This document shows positions 17,463 through 27,052 of a DNA stretch of 45,685 nt, piece by piece (the first letter of the stretch is position 1; each line of letters starts with the position of its first letter). The notes under the pieces are model-generated. The model ran no database searches and was not told the origin of the DNA. It worked only from the letters and a program-made list of their open reading frames with translations. Made by a program: the position numbers and the translations under genes. The DNA is from Burkholderia ambifaria (GTDB lineage: Bacteria; Pseudomonadota; Gammaproteobacteria; Burkholderiales; Burkholderiaceae): positions 174,736 to 220,420 of the forward strand of contig NZ_LKPJ01000003.1 of NCBI RefSeq assembly GCF_001443045.1, given 5' to 3'.

Positions 17463-18017
17463 TCACGCGTCGGCGCGCGCCTTCAGCACGGTCCATTCGA
17501 CCGCGACCGGATCGTGGTCGGCGCTCGAGATCCACGCAGTGCCGTCCTGCACAGTGCACTGCAGACGCATCGTGCGCTCGGCGAGGCGCCCGAGCGCTGC
17601 CGCGACGCCGTCGGCCAGCGACAGCACCTGCACGTTGCGCAGCCGCTCCACCTTGCTGCGCACGCCCTGCCACCAGATATCCGAGGTCTTGCCGCCGTAT
17701 GCGATCACCGTGACCTGTCCGGCACGGCCGGACGCCTTCGAGATGCGCCGTTCGTCGGGCTGGCCGGCTTCGATCCACACGTCGATCGCGCCCGTCAGGT
17801 CCTTTTGCCACAGATCGGGCTCGTCGACGTCCGACAGCCCCTTGCAGAATTCGAGACGCTCGTGCGCGAACAGCGCGAACGCGACGATGCGCACCATCAT
17901 CCGGTCGTCGGTTTCCGACGGGTGACGGGCTACCGTCAACGCGTGATCGGCGTAGTAGTGCCGATCCATGTCGGCGATTTGCAGCTCGGCTTTGTAGATC
18001 GTGGATTTCAGCGCCAT
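17463..18017 (-). CDS. yaeQ: YaeQ family protein
   Basis: A 184-residue protein matching the YaeQ family throughout, from the N-terminal MALKSTIYKAELQIADMDR and the ARHPSETDDRMMVRI motif to the DLWQKDLTGAIDVWIEAGQP and GKTSDIWW segments. YaeQ has a PD-(D/E)XK nuclease-like fold; its cellular role is not settled, although a link to transcription has been proposed in enterobacteria. The start at the ATG at 18017 reproduces the normal N-terminus. It is separated by 10 bases from the convergent VOC gene. Confidence 0.9.
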   Translation of the reverse strand: MALKSTIYKAELQIADMDRHYYADHALTVARHPSETDDRMMVRIVAFALFAHERLEFCKGLSDVDEPDLWQKDLTGAIDVWIEAGQPDERRISKASGRAGQVTVIAYGGKTSDIWWQGVRSKVERLRNVQVLSLADGVAAALGRLAERTMRLQCTVQDGTAWISSADHDPVAVEWTVLKARADA

Positions 18018-18109
18018 GCGGATACGGCCCGGGTGGGCATTCGGTTCGGTCGGGCCGTGATGATACCGAATGCGCGCCGCCTGGCGCTCGACATGCGTTC
18101 CACAACACG

Positions 18110-18133
18110 ACGGCCCGGCATCGGCCGGGCCGT
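18110..18133. other. Strong GC-rich hairpin between yaeQ and the next gene
   Basis: ACGGCCCGGC and GCCGGGCCGT pair perfectly over 10 bp with the tetraloop ATCG. There is no T-run on either side, so it is terminator-like rather than a proven intrinsic terminator for the minus-strand gene at 18194. Confidence 0.5.
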
Positions 18134-18193
18134 GTGGGGCCGTGTCGCCGGCGGCTCGGGCCGGCGCACGGGTGCGAGAGGTGCGCGTGCGGG

Positions 18194-18541
18194 TTACTGC
18201 TTGACGAAGCGCGAATCGGTCCAGAGACCCTGCTGGTCGCCGTTGTCGGCGCTGACGAACTGGACGTCGCCCTGATCGACCGACACCACGCGGAAGCGCT
18301 GGCCTTCCGGCACCGACAGGCAACGGTAGTCGTCGAAGTACTGCTGCTTCGCCTGCGACTTGCCGTCACGTTCGTGACTCAATACGGAGTCCAGATTGTC
18401 TTTCGACAGACAGCCCCACGCATTCTTCGTCAGCTGGATTTCCTGCTTCGGCTGGACAGCCGCATCGCCGCCCGCCTGGGCGATCGACACCACGGAAAAT
18501 GCACCGACGAGGGCAAAAAGGACACCGGTTCGCTTCATCAT
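18194..18541 (-). CDS. Small periplasmic protein with an SH3-like region
   Basis: A 115-residue exported protein of unknown function. The signal peptide is about residues 1-23 (cleavage after SIAQA). The mature protein has two Cys (C44 in NAWGCLSK and C74 in DDYRCLSV) that could form a disulfide, and a C-terminal segment GQRFRVVSVDQGDVQFVS ending WTDSRFVKQ that resembles a bacterial SH3-like barrel. A GGAG lies upstream of the ATG; a second ATG follows directly. It is monocistronic. It is probably an envelope protein. Confidence 0.7.
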   Translation of the reverse strand: MMKRTGVLFALVGAFSVVSIAQAGGDAAVQPKQEIQLTKNAWGCLSKDNLDSVLSHERDGKSQAKQQYFDDYRCLSVPEGQRFRVVSVDQGDVQFVSADNGDQQGLWTDSRFVKQ

Positions 18542-19029
18542 GTTCTGTCTCCAGGCTTGCAGGCAGGCTGGGTTAGCTATGTGTTTAAAGGTGATCGTGA
18601 ACCCGCATTTTTCACTTTAGAAGACCGGCAAGCGATATCAAGCACATTTGTTGTGCGATCGCAATAGCGGCGAATTGTCGCACCCTGCGCGCACGCGCTT
18701 TTCGCGTGCCGCGCAGCGCCTGCCGGCCGGCGACCCGCCCCGTGTCGCCGGGCGCAGAGCGTTGTCCGACAACGCTTTCAGCAAAGTTACAATGCACCCG
18801 TTGAACGGTTTGGATAATTCATTTCGATATCAGGACCATTTTGATGCATTGCACACAAAGTCATCCAAAACGATATGAATTTACCGCAGTGCGAGAGCCG
18901 ATTTACCTGATACAAGAAAAATGCCAGATATAAGCGCGTTCGTATTTACCCGTATTTTCCCGAGTGGTCCGGGGCCTGCGGCAGCGGGGCCGCAGGCCAT
19001 GTTCGCCCGTGTTTTTTAACCGGCGTTAT
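18542..19029. other. Intergenic region with AT-rich core and inverted repeats
   Basis: No gene is supported. The segment 18780-18960 is AT-rich. TTTGGAT (18809-18815) pairs with ATCCAAA (18863-18869), and AATTCATTTCG (18816-18826) is a 10/11 inverted match to CGATATGAATT (18871-18881). A 10-bp GC-rich hairpin lies at 18973-18998, near the end of speG but without an adjacent T-run. Confidence 0.45.
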
Positions 19030-19572
19030 TCAGACCGATTGCGGACGCTCGAAATAATCGCGCTGGAAGATGCACATGCGATATGCGTTGTGATACGCGC
19101 CGTTTCCGAAAAATTCTTCCTTCAATTCCGCCTCGTGCTGGAATCCGCATTTCTCGTACACGTGGATGGCCGCCGCATTAGACGTATCGACGATCAGGTA
19201 CAGCTTGCGCATGTTCAGCACCTTGAACGCGTATTCGATCGCGAGACGCGTCGCCTGCCCTGCATAGCCACGCCCCTGGCATTGGGGCGCGATGATGATC
19301 TGGAACTCGCCGCGACGATGGATGTAGTCGAGCTCGATCAACTCGACGAGACCGACCAGTTCGTCCCGCGGATCGACCGCGACGAAACGGCGCTCGCGCT
19401 GGTCGTGCACGTGGCGGTCATACAGTTGCGACAGCTCGGAGAAGGTTTCGTACGGCTCCTCGAACCAGTAGCGCATGATCTTTGCGTCGTTGTTCAGCTC
19501 GTGAACGAAACGCAGGTCCTGGCGCTCCAGCGGCCGCAGTGCAAGCGTGTGCTTGTCGTTCTGAAGTTGCAT
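19030..19572 (-). CDS. speG: Spermidine N1-acetyltransferase SpeG
   Basis: A 180-residue GNAT acetyltransferase that acetylates spermidine or spermine with acetyl-CoA, limiting polyamine toxicity. The sequence follows E. coli SpeG closely: [42 protein letters not shown] and [20 protein letters not shown], the last containing the acetyl-CoA-binding Q/RxxGxG/A loop. [19 protein letters not shown] and RMCIFQ follow. The ATG at 19572 has AAGGA upstream, so the longer reading from 19611 is rejected. It is monocistronic. Confidence 0.93.
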   Translation of the reverse strand: MQLQNDKHTLALRPLERQDLRFVHELNNDAKIMRYWFEEPYETFSELSQLYDRHVHDQRERRFVAVDPRDELVGLVELIELDYIHRRGEFQIIIAPQCQGRGYAGQATRLAIEYAFKVLNMRKLYLIVDTSNAAAIHVYEKCGFQHEAELKEEFFGNGAYHNAYRMCIFQRDYFERPQSV

Positions 19573-19657
19573 GTTCGTGTCCTTTTTGATGCCCGCGCGT
19601 ACGTGAAACACCCGTGAGGCGCCGCTGCGAAGGGCGCGCGTTCCGCACTGTAAGAAG

Positions 19658-19688
19658 TTGACCGCGGGCGAGGTTCAGAGCCTAGAAT
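19658..19688 (+). promoter_or_regulatory. Possible promoter of the small membrane protein gene
   Basis: TTGACC (19658-19663) and TAGAAT (19683-19688, 5/6 match) with a long 19-base spacer, 36 bases before the GTG start. The spacing makes it tentative. Confidence 0.35.
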
Positions 19689-19724
19689 GGGAGCAAGGGT
19701 TCCTGCCACCGCAAGGAGGCTATC

Positions 19725-19895
19725 GTGATCGAGCAAGTCATACTCGGCATCTTTCTCGTGCTGCCACTCGTGATCGTGGCTGCGCTGTTCTCCGACGAAC
19801 TGTGGCAGGAACATCGGCGCCAGCATCCGCGCGACGAAAATGCACCGCATATCGACTGGAAGCATCCGTGGCGCCGGGCGCGGCGCGGACACTGA
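19725..19895 (+). CDS. Small single-span membrane protein (56 residues)
   Basis: A GTG-initiated frame with an ideal AAGGAGG at 19713-19719. The product starts MIEQVILGIFLVLPLVIVAA, one transmembrane helix at about residues 4-21, followed by a hydrophilic tail rich in His, Arg and Trp (WKHPWRRARRGH at the end). No family is recognised. The strong ribosome-binding site and clear two-part composition support a real gene despite its size. It is followed 103 bases later by a small DUF2795-like gene on the same strand. Confidence 0.6.
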   Translation: MIEQVILGIFLVLPLVIVAALFSDELWQEHRRQHPRDENAPHIDWKHPWRRARRGH

Positions 19896-19998
19896 GTCGA
19901 TCGCCCTCACCGCGGGACTCCGTTCGGGCGGAGTACTCCGAACGGTGCAGCCCCCTTCCGCAACGAACCGATTCCCGCTCAATCAGCGAGACGCCGAC

Positions 19999-20247
19999 GT
20001 GAACGACAAACCCGCTCTCCCTCCGCACGACATCCCCAGCGAAGCGATCGACCTGCAGATCGCCGACGTGCTGGCCGCCGTCCGCTACCCCGCGAACAAG
20101 GATGCGATCGTCGACGCCGCGCGCGACGCCGGCGCGAGCAACGAAGTGCTGTCGATGCTCGACGGCCTGCCCGAACAGGACTATGCGGACGTCGATGCCG
20201 TCACGCGCTGGGTCGCCGGCAACTTCGGTCCCGGCCTCGGTATTTGA
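19999..20247 (+). CDS. Small DUF2795-like protein
   Basis: An 82-residue soluble protein from a GTG at 19999. The pattern IADVLAAVRYPANKDAIVDAARDAGASNEVLSMLDGLP followed by DVDAVTRWV is that of DUF2795, small helical proteins of unknown function. The reading frame stays open upstream to an ATG at 19840, but that extension overlaps the preceding small gene and is low-complexity. The ribosome-binding site at 19999 is weak, so the start is uncertain. Confidence 0.6.
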   Translation: MNDKPALPPHDIPSEAIDLQIADVLAAVRYPANKDAIVDAARDAGASNEVLSMLDGLPEQDYADVDAVTRWVAGNFGPGLGI

Positions 20248-20357
20248 GCGCACGCGAATAACGCGATAGGATCGGGCCGCACCGGTCGCGCCGCGGCCGG
20301 ATGCATGCTGCCCGGCGCCAAGACCGGGTGTGACCGCACGAGCGCCCGGGGGAATCC

Positions 20358-21716
20358 ATGGAAGGTATCCTGATCCAGCATACGACGCGTCGTCAGCTGT
20401 GGTTCGGCGCGCTGACAGCGCTCGTCATCGTGCTCGCGCTCGGGATCGCCGTGCCGCGCGCGAACGTCGCGCTGCCGGCCGTCGAGCCGTTCATGCCGAT
20501 GTGCGCGCTCACCGTGTTCACCACCGCGAGCATCGCCGCGTTCTTCCTCGGCGCGCAGTTCACCGTGACGCGCCAGCCCGTGCTCGGTGCGCTCGGCGGC
20601 GCCTATGCGTTCACCGCGCTCGCCGTCGCGCTGCAGCTGCTCACCTTTCCCGGCGTATTTGCGCCGCATGGCTTACTTGGCGCGCGTCCGCAAACCGCCG
20701 CGTGGATGTGGATCTTCTGGCATGCGGGCTTTCCGTGCTTCGTGATGGCCGCGCTGCTCGCGCGCGAGCGACTCACGCGTGCGCCGGTCGGCGCGGCGCA
20801 GACACGCCGGTGGGCCTTCGCGCTGGTCGGCGGCCCGGCCGTCGCGGCCGCGCTGTTGTGCGTGCTCGCGCTGAACGTCGCGCTGCCGCCCGCGTTCCAT
20901 CCGCCGGGCGACGCGGCCGTGCTACCCGTCAACGGGATTGCACTGGCCGTGTGGAGCCTCAATGCGCTCGCGCTCGTTGCCGTGGTGGCCTCGGGCCGGC
21001 TGCGCACGACGCTCGATCTGTGGCTCGCGATCGCGGTGCTCGCATGCCTCACCGACACGACGCTGAACCTGCTGACCACCAACCGCTTCACGATCGGCTG
21101 GTATCTCGCGCGCGTGTTCAGCATGTTCACGCCCGGCGTGCTGGTATGCGTGCTCGCCTGGGAAGTGACGAAGTTGTATCAGCAACTGTTCGAGGCGCAC
21201 GCGACGCTGGTTCGATCGTCCGCGCGCGACGGGTTGACCGGTGCGTTCAACCGCAACCACTTCAACGATCACTTTCACACGCTGTTCCTGCAGGCGCGCC
21301 GGCAAGGCGAATCGCTGTCGCTGCTGATGGTCGACGTCGATCACTTCAAGGCATACAACGACGCGTTCGGCCACGTGAAGGGCGATGCTTGCCTGATCGC
21401 GGTCGCGAATGCGCTGGCCGGTGCGGTACGGCGTCCTGCGGATATCGTCGCGCGCTACGGCGGCGAGGAGTTTGCGATCGTGCTGCCGAACACCGGCGCG
21501 CGCGGTGCGCGGGTCGTGGCCGAAGAAGCGCGCGAAGCGGTGCTGCGGCTCGATCTCGCGATGCCTGCGTCGCAGCCAGGACGCGTGTGCGTCAGCGTCG
21601 GCTGCGCGACCGTGGCGGCCGATGACCTGTCGACACCCGATGCGTTGATCGAAGCCGCCGATGCCGCGCTGTACCGCGCGAAGGATGCGGGGCGAAACCG
21701 CGTCGTCGTGGCGTGA
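20358..21716 (+). CDS. Diguanylate cyclase with MASE4-type membrane sensor
   Basis: A 452-residue inner-membrane enzyme. The N-terminal half (about 1-265) is a multi-span sensor of the MASE4 type. A linker helix (KLYQQLFEAHATLVRSSARD) leads to the GGDEF domain from about 290. The active-site motif is RYGGEEF (GGEEF 368-372), and the inhibitory I-site RPAD at 359-362 sits the canonical five residues upstream, so it is expected to make c-di-GMP and to be inhibited by its product. No EAL domain follows. The ATG at 20358 follows GGGGGA. The signal sensed is unknown. It is monocistronic. Confidence 0.88.
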   Translation: MEGILIQHTTRRQLWFGALTALVIVLALGIAVPRANVALPAVEPFMPMCALTVFTTASIAAFFLGAQFTVTRQPVLGALGGAYAFTALAVALQLLTFPGVFAPHGLLGARPQTAAWMWIFWHAGFPCFVMAALLARERLTRAPVGAAQTRRWAFALVGGPAVAAALLCVLALNVALPPAFHPPGDAAVLPVNGIALAVWSLNALALVAVVASGRLRTTLDLWLAIAVLACLTDTTLNLLTTNRFTIGWYLARVFSMFTPGVLVCVLAWEVTKLYQQLFEAHATLVRSSARDGLTGAFNRNHFNDHFHTLFLQARRQGESLSLLMVDVDHFKAYNDAFGHVKGDACLIAVANALAGAVRRPADIVARYGGEEFAIVLPNTGARGARVVAEEAREAVLRLDLAMPASQPGRVCVSVGCATVAADDLSTPDALIEAADAALYRAKDAGRNRVVVA

Positions 21717-21865
21717 AAACGTCTGCGGATTGGGAAATTGTTACGGTCATTGTGACCGGAATAATCCGCCGTTACGGATTGCGGGTCAGGGAAACGATCG
21801 CTTACAGCCAGTGTTGAGGACGCTCGCTATGCTGGGTTCATGTCGAATCCGAGCAGGTGAACGTG

Positions 21866-21991
21866 ATGAAGAAAGCCCTTTTGCTGATTGCCGGCGTGGT
21901 CGTGCTGTTGAGCGGCTGCGTCGTGGTACCGGATGGTGGCGGGTATTACGGTGGTGGCGGGTATTACCATCATCATCGACATTGGGATTGA
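21866..21991 (+). CDS. Very small Gly/Tyr/His-rich lipoprotein (41 residues)
   Basis: An ATG at 21866 with AGGTGA upstream opens a 41-residue frame. It is a lipoprotein signal (MKKALLLIAGVVVLLSGC, lipobox LSGC, Cys18) and a short tail, VVVPDGGGYYGGGGYYHHHRHWD, described here in pieces: a Gly/Tyr repeat and a His cluster at the end. The complete lipobox and clear tail composition support expression. Such tiny lipoproteins are common in Burkholderiales and unassigned; the His cluster could bind metal, which is speculation. Confidence 0.6.
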   Translation: MKKALLLIAGVVVLLSGCVVVPDGGGYYGGGGYYHHHRHWD

Positions 21992-22124
21992 TGTTGCCGG
22001 TTCCCGTCTTCGCCCCCGCGCGCCTGCAGTCGCGCGACGGGCGCCTCGACTGGCCCGTTCTCTCATCCGAGCCAGTCGCCTGAGCATCGCACGCGGTCGC
22101 GCGACTGCGACGTCGGCAACTTGC

Positions 22125-24938
22125 TCACGTCGCCTTGTACCGCTTCGCATACTCGGCAGTGAGTTCGATATATTGGCGGCCGTACTCCTTGCTGTCGCAG
22201 ATCGCCGTCCCCTCGAAAAACTCGTTCCACGTCTCGATGTGCACCATCGTCGGCCGAGGGTCCATCGCGAGGATTCGCTCCCAGTTTCGTCGATACAGCG
22301 CGCCTTTCTCGCGTGGCACTTCGATCGGATGACGTGACGACAGGTTCTTCTGGCTGTAGCCGGGCCCGATAGACACGACGCCTCGGAAAGTCGGACAGAT
22401 TGCCGCGCTCCAGTAAAACGTGCTGTCGAACGGACCTGGATAGAAACGGCCGAGATAATAGAACAGTGCATACGACACCAGCGCGTCCGCGGTCGGATAC
22501 TGCTTCACGAAGGCGAGTAGCGCCGATCTCCGGTCCCGCATCTTCAGGCGAACGCGCAATTCGTCACGCATCGCACCGTCGGTCGACGTGGTCGAACAGG
22601 TTCGGCACTGCGGATTCGTGCATCGCCACAGCACACGCTGCAATACGCCTTCGACCAGTGCATCCGTGCTCGAGCCGCTGAATCGGTAGAACGCGTCGGA
22701 CGCCAGCAGGTCGGCGAGCAGCACGTAGTAATCACCGCCCTGGACGAACCTGCGGACCGGTGCATGTGACGTGAGCTCGGTCTGCAGCGTATCGAACGAC
22801 TGCCCGATCGGCATGAGCCGCTGATGGAGATCGGCGGCGAGCGCCACACGCGCAGACGCCGTTCCCAGCAGCGTGTGCGCTGCCGCGACCCGCCCTCGTG
22901 CATTCGCGATCGGCCCGAGCGCCCGCAACTCGTCCTGCGTCGGCGCGCGGCGATAGATCTTTTCATAGAGGCGATTGACGAAACCGGTCGTCGACTGGCC
23001 GGCCCGGCCAAAGAACTCGTTGCCGCCAAGCAGATCGGCAAGCTGATCCAAATAGGACGCGTTCACGAAGCGCGATGCGATCGACTTCAGGCCGCGCGGA
23101 TCCGTGACGCGTGGCGCCTCCTCTTCGGAGGCCGACACGATATACGGATCCACACCGAACTCGAGCTGGAACCGGTGACGCACGAACGGATAGAGATCCT
23201 CGCCGACGCGCTTTGCGAAGCTCGGGTGATACACGTAGATGACCGGCCGCCCTTCGATGCACGCCCAGTGCTCGGGCGGCACGATCGAGAAGAAGTTTCG
23301 AACCGTCTCGTAGAATCACGCCTTGCCCGCATACACCGCCGAATCGACGTGCCACGACTTCGCATTGTTCGGCGTCAGCGTCGTGGTGTCATAGAACATC
23401 CCGACCCGCGGCACCGCCTGCCCGCTCTGCTTGCGCCGGTTCAGCGCCGCGACGATCTGGACGAGCCCCGGATCGCTGAAACGGGATGGCCGGTTCGCAC
23501 TGATTTCGGCTTGCGTCAGGTCATCCCCGCTCGCGAAGGGCGAGCCGAAATACACCGGGAGGATCACGTCGATGCCGGCACTGACGACGTCGCGCAATTG
23601 CTCGTCGTGCCAGGCCGGCAACGTGTAGCTCAACCCCTTCAGGTCACTTGGCGTGACCGCGAACGCATACTCGTCGCCGCTCGCTTGCGCACCATCCGGG
23701 TTCTTCAGGTAGTCCGCGCCGTTGATCACGTCATACCAGTAGAAATACGTCGTGCAGACGACGCGCTCGTCGCCGCGATAGCTAGGCGGCGGATCCTGCA
23801 GATCGACCGGCACGTTCAGTTCGCCCGACGCGTCCCGCCAACCCGGCGGCGCCCTGCGCAGGACCGACGGATCCCATCCGAGGCACGCGGTCGATGCCAG
23901 ATAGGCCGCCGCCTTCGCGCGCGATGCGCGGGTATCGGCGACCTGCCCGGCACGCGCCACACGCGCGCCCTTCGGCGCGGGCAATGCATGCGCCTTCGAT
24001 TCGTCACGCCGGCTGACGGATACCGCCCGCTCCGCCAGCTTCAGACGCCTCGGCGACAATCGCGACACTAGCGGACGCGCCTCCATCAACAGTTCGTACG
24101 CGACGACATTCAGGCCGATGTCGCCGCTGAGGTATTGTTCGGCCCGGCGCTGCAACCGTGCCCGCACCGCCGGATCGAGCGAGTCGACGCCCGCGGCGGC
24201 CATCAGGCTGCCGAGAATGCGCATGCTGTCGTTGCCGGCGACGAACGACGTGCGTGCCGCTCGCTGATAGAAGGCGTCGCTCGCCAGCACCGCGGCGATC
24301 ACGCGCCCCGTGGAACCATCGCCGCCGAACTGGGTGACATCCGCTGGAACCGCGGCACGAGACAGGTATGCGCCGACTGCATACTCGACCTTCGTCGAGA
24401 CAGCGGCCCGGCTCCCCAGCAACTGTCGCGCGATTGCCGCGCGATTCGCCCCGCCGTCGAGCCTGCCGACGATGGCATCCATGTCGTCGACGCTCGACCG
24501 CTCGAGCACATCGCACGCGAGTGCCGTCACGTACATGCGGTTGCTGCTGCCTGCCCGGACCTCGTAATACTCGTCGGATGACAGTATCGCGACGATGGCA
24601 TCGTCGAGGCCGCTCGTGCGCGCCACCTCGCTCAGCGATTGCCCGCCGCCCTGATCGGGTTCGCGCCCGAGCAAGCCCCGGTAGAGATTCGCGACCAGAA
24701 ACCGGCAGCAATCCGGACTGACCAGCACGGAATGAAGCAGCGCCTCCCTCCCGCTAGTGTCCAGCACGCGCTGCCATTGTTTCTTCTCGTCCTCGGTCGG
24801 CACGCGCCCGGTTGTCGCAATGGCGACCGCATTGATGTACATCCCATCCAGCCCGCCCGAGCGGGCATCGGCCGGCAGTGAAATCAGAATCGAAGGAGAA
24901 AGGGCGAGCGTCCCGATAAATGCCCGTCGCGTAGTCAA
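22125..24938 (-). pseudogene. Exported DUF4214-repeat, glycosidase-like protein interrupted by an in-frame TGA
   Basis: Two minus-strand frames (24938-23316 and 23315-22125) are one gene in the same phase. The first ends ...VDSAVYAGKA at a TGA (23318-23316) and the frame continues FYETVRNFFSIVPPEHWACI. A CGA-to-TGA change would explain it. The TTG at 24938, with GGAG seven bases upstream, gives a Tat-like signal (TTRRAFIGTLAL). DUF4214-like repeats follow (LYRGLLGREPDQGG). A glycosidase-like barrel starts at about residue 390 (TTYFYWYDVINGADY, GMFYDTTTL) and ends WNEFFEGTAICDS. More DUF4214-like repeats lie between two parts of the barrel. It is probably a cell-surface polysaccharide enzyme. 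A sequencing error would make it intact. Confidence 0.7.
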
Positions 24939-25319
24939 AGCCGTCTCCGTAATTTGTCTGTTTATGGATTTGTTGACGGCTCTATCAGCGCCCAGCGGAT
25001 TCAGGTCGCGCAACACGTCCTCGTCGCTTCGGGAAACGAAGCGACGAAATCGCGAAAAAACACCAGACAATTTGCCGTCGAAAGGACAGTAATTGGAGCG
25101 CGTTACTTTGACAACCCCGGACGGTGATCAGCTGTTTCAGCTGTGGCATGGGGTATTCGGATGACCGCCGTCGTGTGGTTCGCTCCCAGTGCAGCAGGCC
25201 CGGATGAATCGCAAACGAAAATCTTTTACCCGGTGGGATAACGCGGAAAACCCGGCCCGGATTACATCGTCGATCACGACGGCACTCATCCCGGCAACGG
25301 GACGGTTTTTCGTGACGCG
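24939..25319. other. Intergenic region upstream of the DUF4214 gene
   Basis: Moderately AT-rich, with no supported gene. The DUF4214 frame stays open to a TTG at 25070, so an N-terminal extension of 44 residues is possible but would place the Tat-like signal internally. No clear terminator of mnmE is seen. Confidence 0.4.
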
Positions 25320-26714
25320 TTACTTCCCGATACAAAACCTGCTGAAAATCACCCCCAGCAGATCATCCGAAGTGAACTCGCCGGTAATCGCATTGAGCTG
25401 CTCCTGCGCGAGCCGCAACTCCTCCGCAAACAGATCGAGCGACTGCGCGCGCTGCTCCGCATGATCGGCCGCCTGCGCCAGATGCTCCCGCGCCGCCCGC
25501 AACGCGATCAGATGCCGCTCGCGCGCCAGATAAACGCCTTCGGCACCCGCCTGCCATCCCGCGATGCGCAGCAGCTCCGCACGCAGCATGTCGATCCCGT
25601 CGCCACGCTTCGCCGACAGATGCACCTCGGTTAGATCACCTTCCGCCGCCGGATGCTCGACGCACGCCGGCACGCCAGTGAGATCGGTCTTGTTCAGCAC
25701 GCGCACCACCGGCACGCCGCCCGGAAACCGCGCCGCGATCGTCTCATCATCCGCCGTCATCCCCGTGCGCGAATCGAGCAGATGCAGTACGACGTCCGCG
25801 CGCTCGATCTCGCTCCACGTGCGTGCAATCCCGATCCGCTCGACTTCGTCCTCCGTCTCGCGCAACCCGGCTGTATCGATGATATGCAGCGGAATCCCTT
25901 CGACCTGGATCGTCTGCGCGACCTTGTCGCGCGTCGTGCCGGCGATCGGCGTGACGATCGCCAGCTCCGCGCCGGCAAGCGCATTCAGCAGCGACGACTT
26001 GCCGACGTTCGGCTGCCCCGCCAGTACGACCGACAGCCCCTCGCGCAGCAGCGCACCCTGCCGCGCATCGCCGAGCACGTGCGCCAGTTGCTCGCGGATC
26101 TTCGCGAGCTTGCCGCGCGCATCGGCCGCCTCCAGGAAGTCGATTTCCTCTTCCGGGAAATCGAGCGTCGCCTCGACCAGCATCCGCAGCGTAATCACGT
26201 CCTCGACGAGCGCATGGATCTGCCGCGAAAACGCGCCGTCGAGCGAGCGCCCGGCCGAGCGCGCCGCCGCCTCGGTACTCGCCTCGATCAGGTCCGCGAC
26301 GGCCTCGGCCTGCGCGAGGTCGAGCTTGTCGTTCAGGAACGCGCGCCGCGTGAACTCGCCCGGCTCCGCGAGCCGCAGCCCGAAGCTTCGCCCCGCATCC
26401 AGGCAACGCTGCAGCAGCAGCTGCATCACGATCGGCCCGCCATGCCCCTGCAGTTCCAGCACATGCTCGCCGGTGTACGAGTGCGGCGCGGGGAAATACA
26501 GCGCGATCCCGCGGTCGAGCGGCGCGCCGTGCTCGTCGAGGAACGGCACGTAGCTCGCATGCCGCGGTGCGAGCCGCTGCCCGCACAACACTTCGATCAG
26601 CGGCCGCGCGGCCGCCTCGCCGACGCGCCCGAACGATACGCGGACGACGCCGATGCCGCCCCGGCCGGCAGCAGTGGCAATGGCAACGATCGGATCGGAA
26701 TCGGTAGCGAGCAT
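25320..26714 (-). CDS. mnmE: tRNA modification GTPase MnmE
   Basis: A 464-residue GTPase that works with MnmG to install the cmnm5 group on U34 of several tRNAs. The N-terminal tetrahydrofolate-binding domain is about 1-120, then a helical domain surrounding an inserted G domain: G1 GQPNVGKS (233-240), G2 TTRD (260-263), G3 DTAG (280-283), G4 NKTD (341-344). The C-terminus is the hallmark FCIGK with the catalytic Cys. The ATG at 26714 ([14 protein letters not shown]) gives the standard N-terminus. The gene belongs to the rpmH-rnpA-yidD-yidC-mnmE set but is separated from yidC by a convergent HTH gene. Confidence 0.96.
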   Translation of the reverse strand: MLATDSDPIVAIATAAGRGGIGVVRVSFGRVGEAAARPLIEVLCGQRLAPRHASYVPFLDEHGAPLDRGIALYFPAPHSYTGEHVLELQGHGGPIVMQLLLQRCLDAGRSFGLRLAEPGEFTRRAFLNDKLDLAQAEAVADLIEASTEAAARSAGRSLDGAFSRQIHALVEDVITLRMLVEATLDFPEEEIDFLEAADARGKLAKIREQLAHVLGDARQGALLREGLSVVLAGQPNVGKSSLLNALAGAELAIVTPIAGTTRDKVAQTIQVEGIPLHIIDTAGLRETEDEVERIGIARTWSEIERADVVLHLLDSRTGMTADDETIAARFPGGVPVVRVLNKTDLTGVPACVEHPAAEGDLTEVHLSAKRGDGIDMLRAELLRIAGWQAGAEGVYLARERHLIALRAAREHLAQAADHAEQRAQSLDLFAEELRLAQEQLNAITGEFTSDDLLGVIFSRFCIGK

Positions 26715-26990
26715 GGGAATCGGACGAATCGGGTAAGCAGACAGTGAATGGTGCGCCCGCGCAACAGTTGCGGGCATCGAGACGCCGGCATTGTAGCGTG
26801 CCGGCCCGCAGGCCACCGGACGCGTCATCGGTTTCGAACTCGCCCGAATTTATCCCGACGGAGCTAAGTCGAGTATCAATCCCGGACAGCCGTGTACTGT
26901 CCATTTCGGACGAGTATGCCCGTCAGAGCGGCCCAACACCGGGGCCCCCAATTCCGCCGTATGCTCCGCGACAGGTTGAGATTCATCCGA

Positions 26991-27010
26991 ATAGGCTATG
27001 TTTAGCCTAT
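26991..27010. promoter_or_regulatory. Perfect palindrome upstream of the HTH regulator gene
   Basis: ATAGGCTA (26991-26998) and TAGCCTAT (27003-27010) are perfect 8-bp inverted repeats with the spacer TGTT, about 42 bases upstream of the regulator start. The AT-rich composition contrasts with the surroundings and suits autoregulation by a dimeric repressor. Confidence 0.55.
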
Positions 27011-27052
27011 ATGGTTGTCTGAGACGCGTCGGTGAAATTGCACAATCACTCC

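Noticed and set aside
18648..18878. A 76-codon plus-strand frame in the intergenic region
   Set aside because: No domain, poor codon use, no ribosome-binding site, and the second half covers the AT-rich inverted-repeat stretch.
18973..18998. Intrinsic terminator of speG
   Set aside because: The stem (GGCCTGCGGC/GCCGCAGGCC) is strong, but neither strand has a T-run directly after it, so it is recorded only as a hairpin in the intergenic entry.
23316..23318. TGA read as selenocysteine
   Set aside because: The expected residue at this position is ordinary (an Arg codon one base away), no redox motif surrounds it, and no obvious insertion element follows.
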